Positions 6,376-6,428 of a stretch of 6,428 nt of DNA are shown in pieces. Below the pieces are notes generated by a model. That model saw only the letters and a program-made list of their open reading frames with translations. It did not search any database and had not been told where the DNA came from. The stretch lies in contig URRN01000117.1 in NCBI GenBank assembly GCA_900550185.1, positions 1 to 6,428 of the forward strand. Reading direction: 5' to 3'. The translations under genes and the position numbers were made by a program. This stretch comes from an uncultured Collinsella sp. Lineage in GTDB: Bacteria; Actinomycetota; Coriobacteriia; Coriobacteriales; Coriobacteriaceae. How positions within the stretch are numbered: the stretch's first letter is position 1; each line of letters opens with the position of its first letter.

Positions 6376-6428
6376 TGTTAGCGCTAATCTAAAATTGACC
6401 ACTTTCGCAAACGCATCTCGCCGAATGC
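6376..6428. mobile_element. Probable terminus of a second insertion sequence (IS21-like), partial
   Basis: TGTTAGCGCTAATCTAAAAT begins exactly where the IS110 reading frame loses similarity and continues with TGACCACTTTCGC. The start with TG and the AAAATTGACCAC box resemble the ends of IS21-family elements, which carry several such boxes near each terminus. This resemblance is from memory, not from a search. The element's transposase genes and other end would lie to the right of the window, and the boundary could shift by a few bases because AGCGCT occurs on both sides (6371-6376 and 6380-6385). Confidence 0.5.

Overview
This high-GC window looks like the chromosome of a gut coriobacterium (class Coriobacteriia, Collinsella/Olsenella-like). 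That assignment is an inference from base composition, the style of the proteins, the type of IS110 recombinase and the palindromic intergenic repeats. No 16S or other decisive marker is present.

Layout, left to right. Bases 1-1294 (minus strand) hold the first 431 codons of threonyl-tRNA synthetase, cut by the window edge. It is a short form that begins directly at the editing domain, without the usual N-terminal TGS domain. Its leader has a good sigma-70-type promoter and a perfect 10-bp hairpin. Upstream on the same strand is a small membrane protein with two zinc ribbons (1521-1952). The divergent intergenic gap 1953-2358 carries two tandem copies of an 81-bp palindromic repeat, then a perfect 15-bp dyad just before the next operon.

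Bases 2359-5582 (plus strand) are a tight three-gene operon: a GlpA-like FAD oxidoreductase with a C-terminal BFD-type [2Fe-2S] domain, a pyridine-nucleotide-disulfide-type FAD/NAD oxidoreductase, and a small five-cysteine DUF1667 protein. Gaps are 1 and 4 nt. In anaerobic Firmicutes and Thermotoga this trio typically sits with glycerol genes. It is best read as a soluble glycerol-3-phosphate (or related 2-hydroxyacid) dehydrogenase complex that moves electrons from the GlpA-like flavin through Fe-S to the second flavin and NAD(P). An intrinsic terminator overlaps the 3' end of the third gene.

Bases 5583-6428 are a lower-GC graveyard of repeats and mobile DNA. It contains a 63-bp hairpin element, a 154-bp element with 26-bp inverted ends, two copies of a terminator-like 16-mer bracketing both, and a structured non-coding segment followed by the start of an IS110-family recombinase. 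The recombinase reading frame departs from the family at about 6376, where a sequence resembling the terminus of an IS21-family element begins.

The points most worth following are the possible IS110 bridge RNA, the nested insertion, the repeat families, and the redox trio with its candidate operator.
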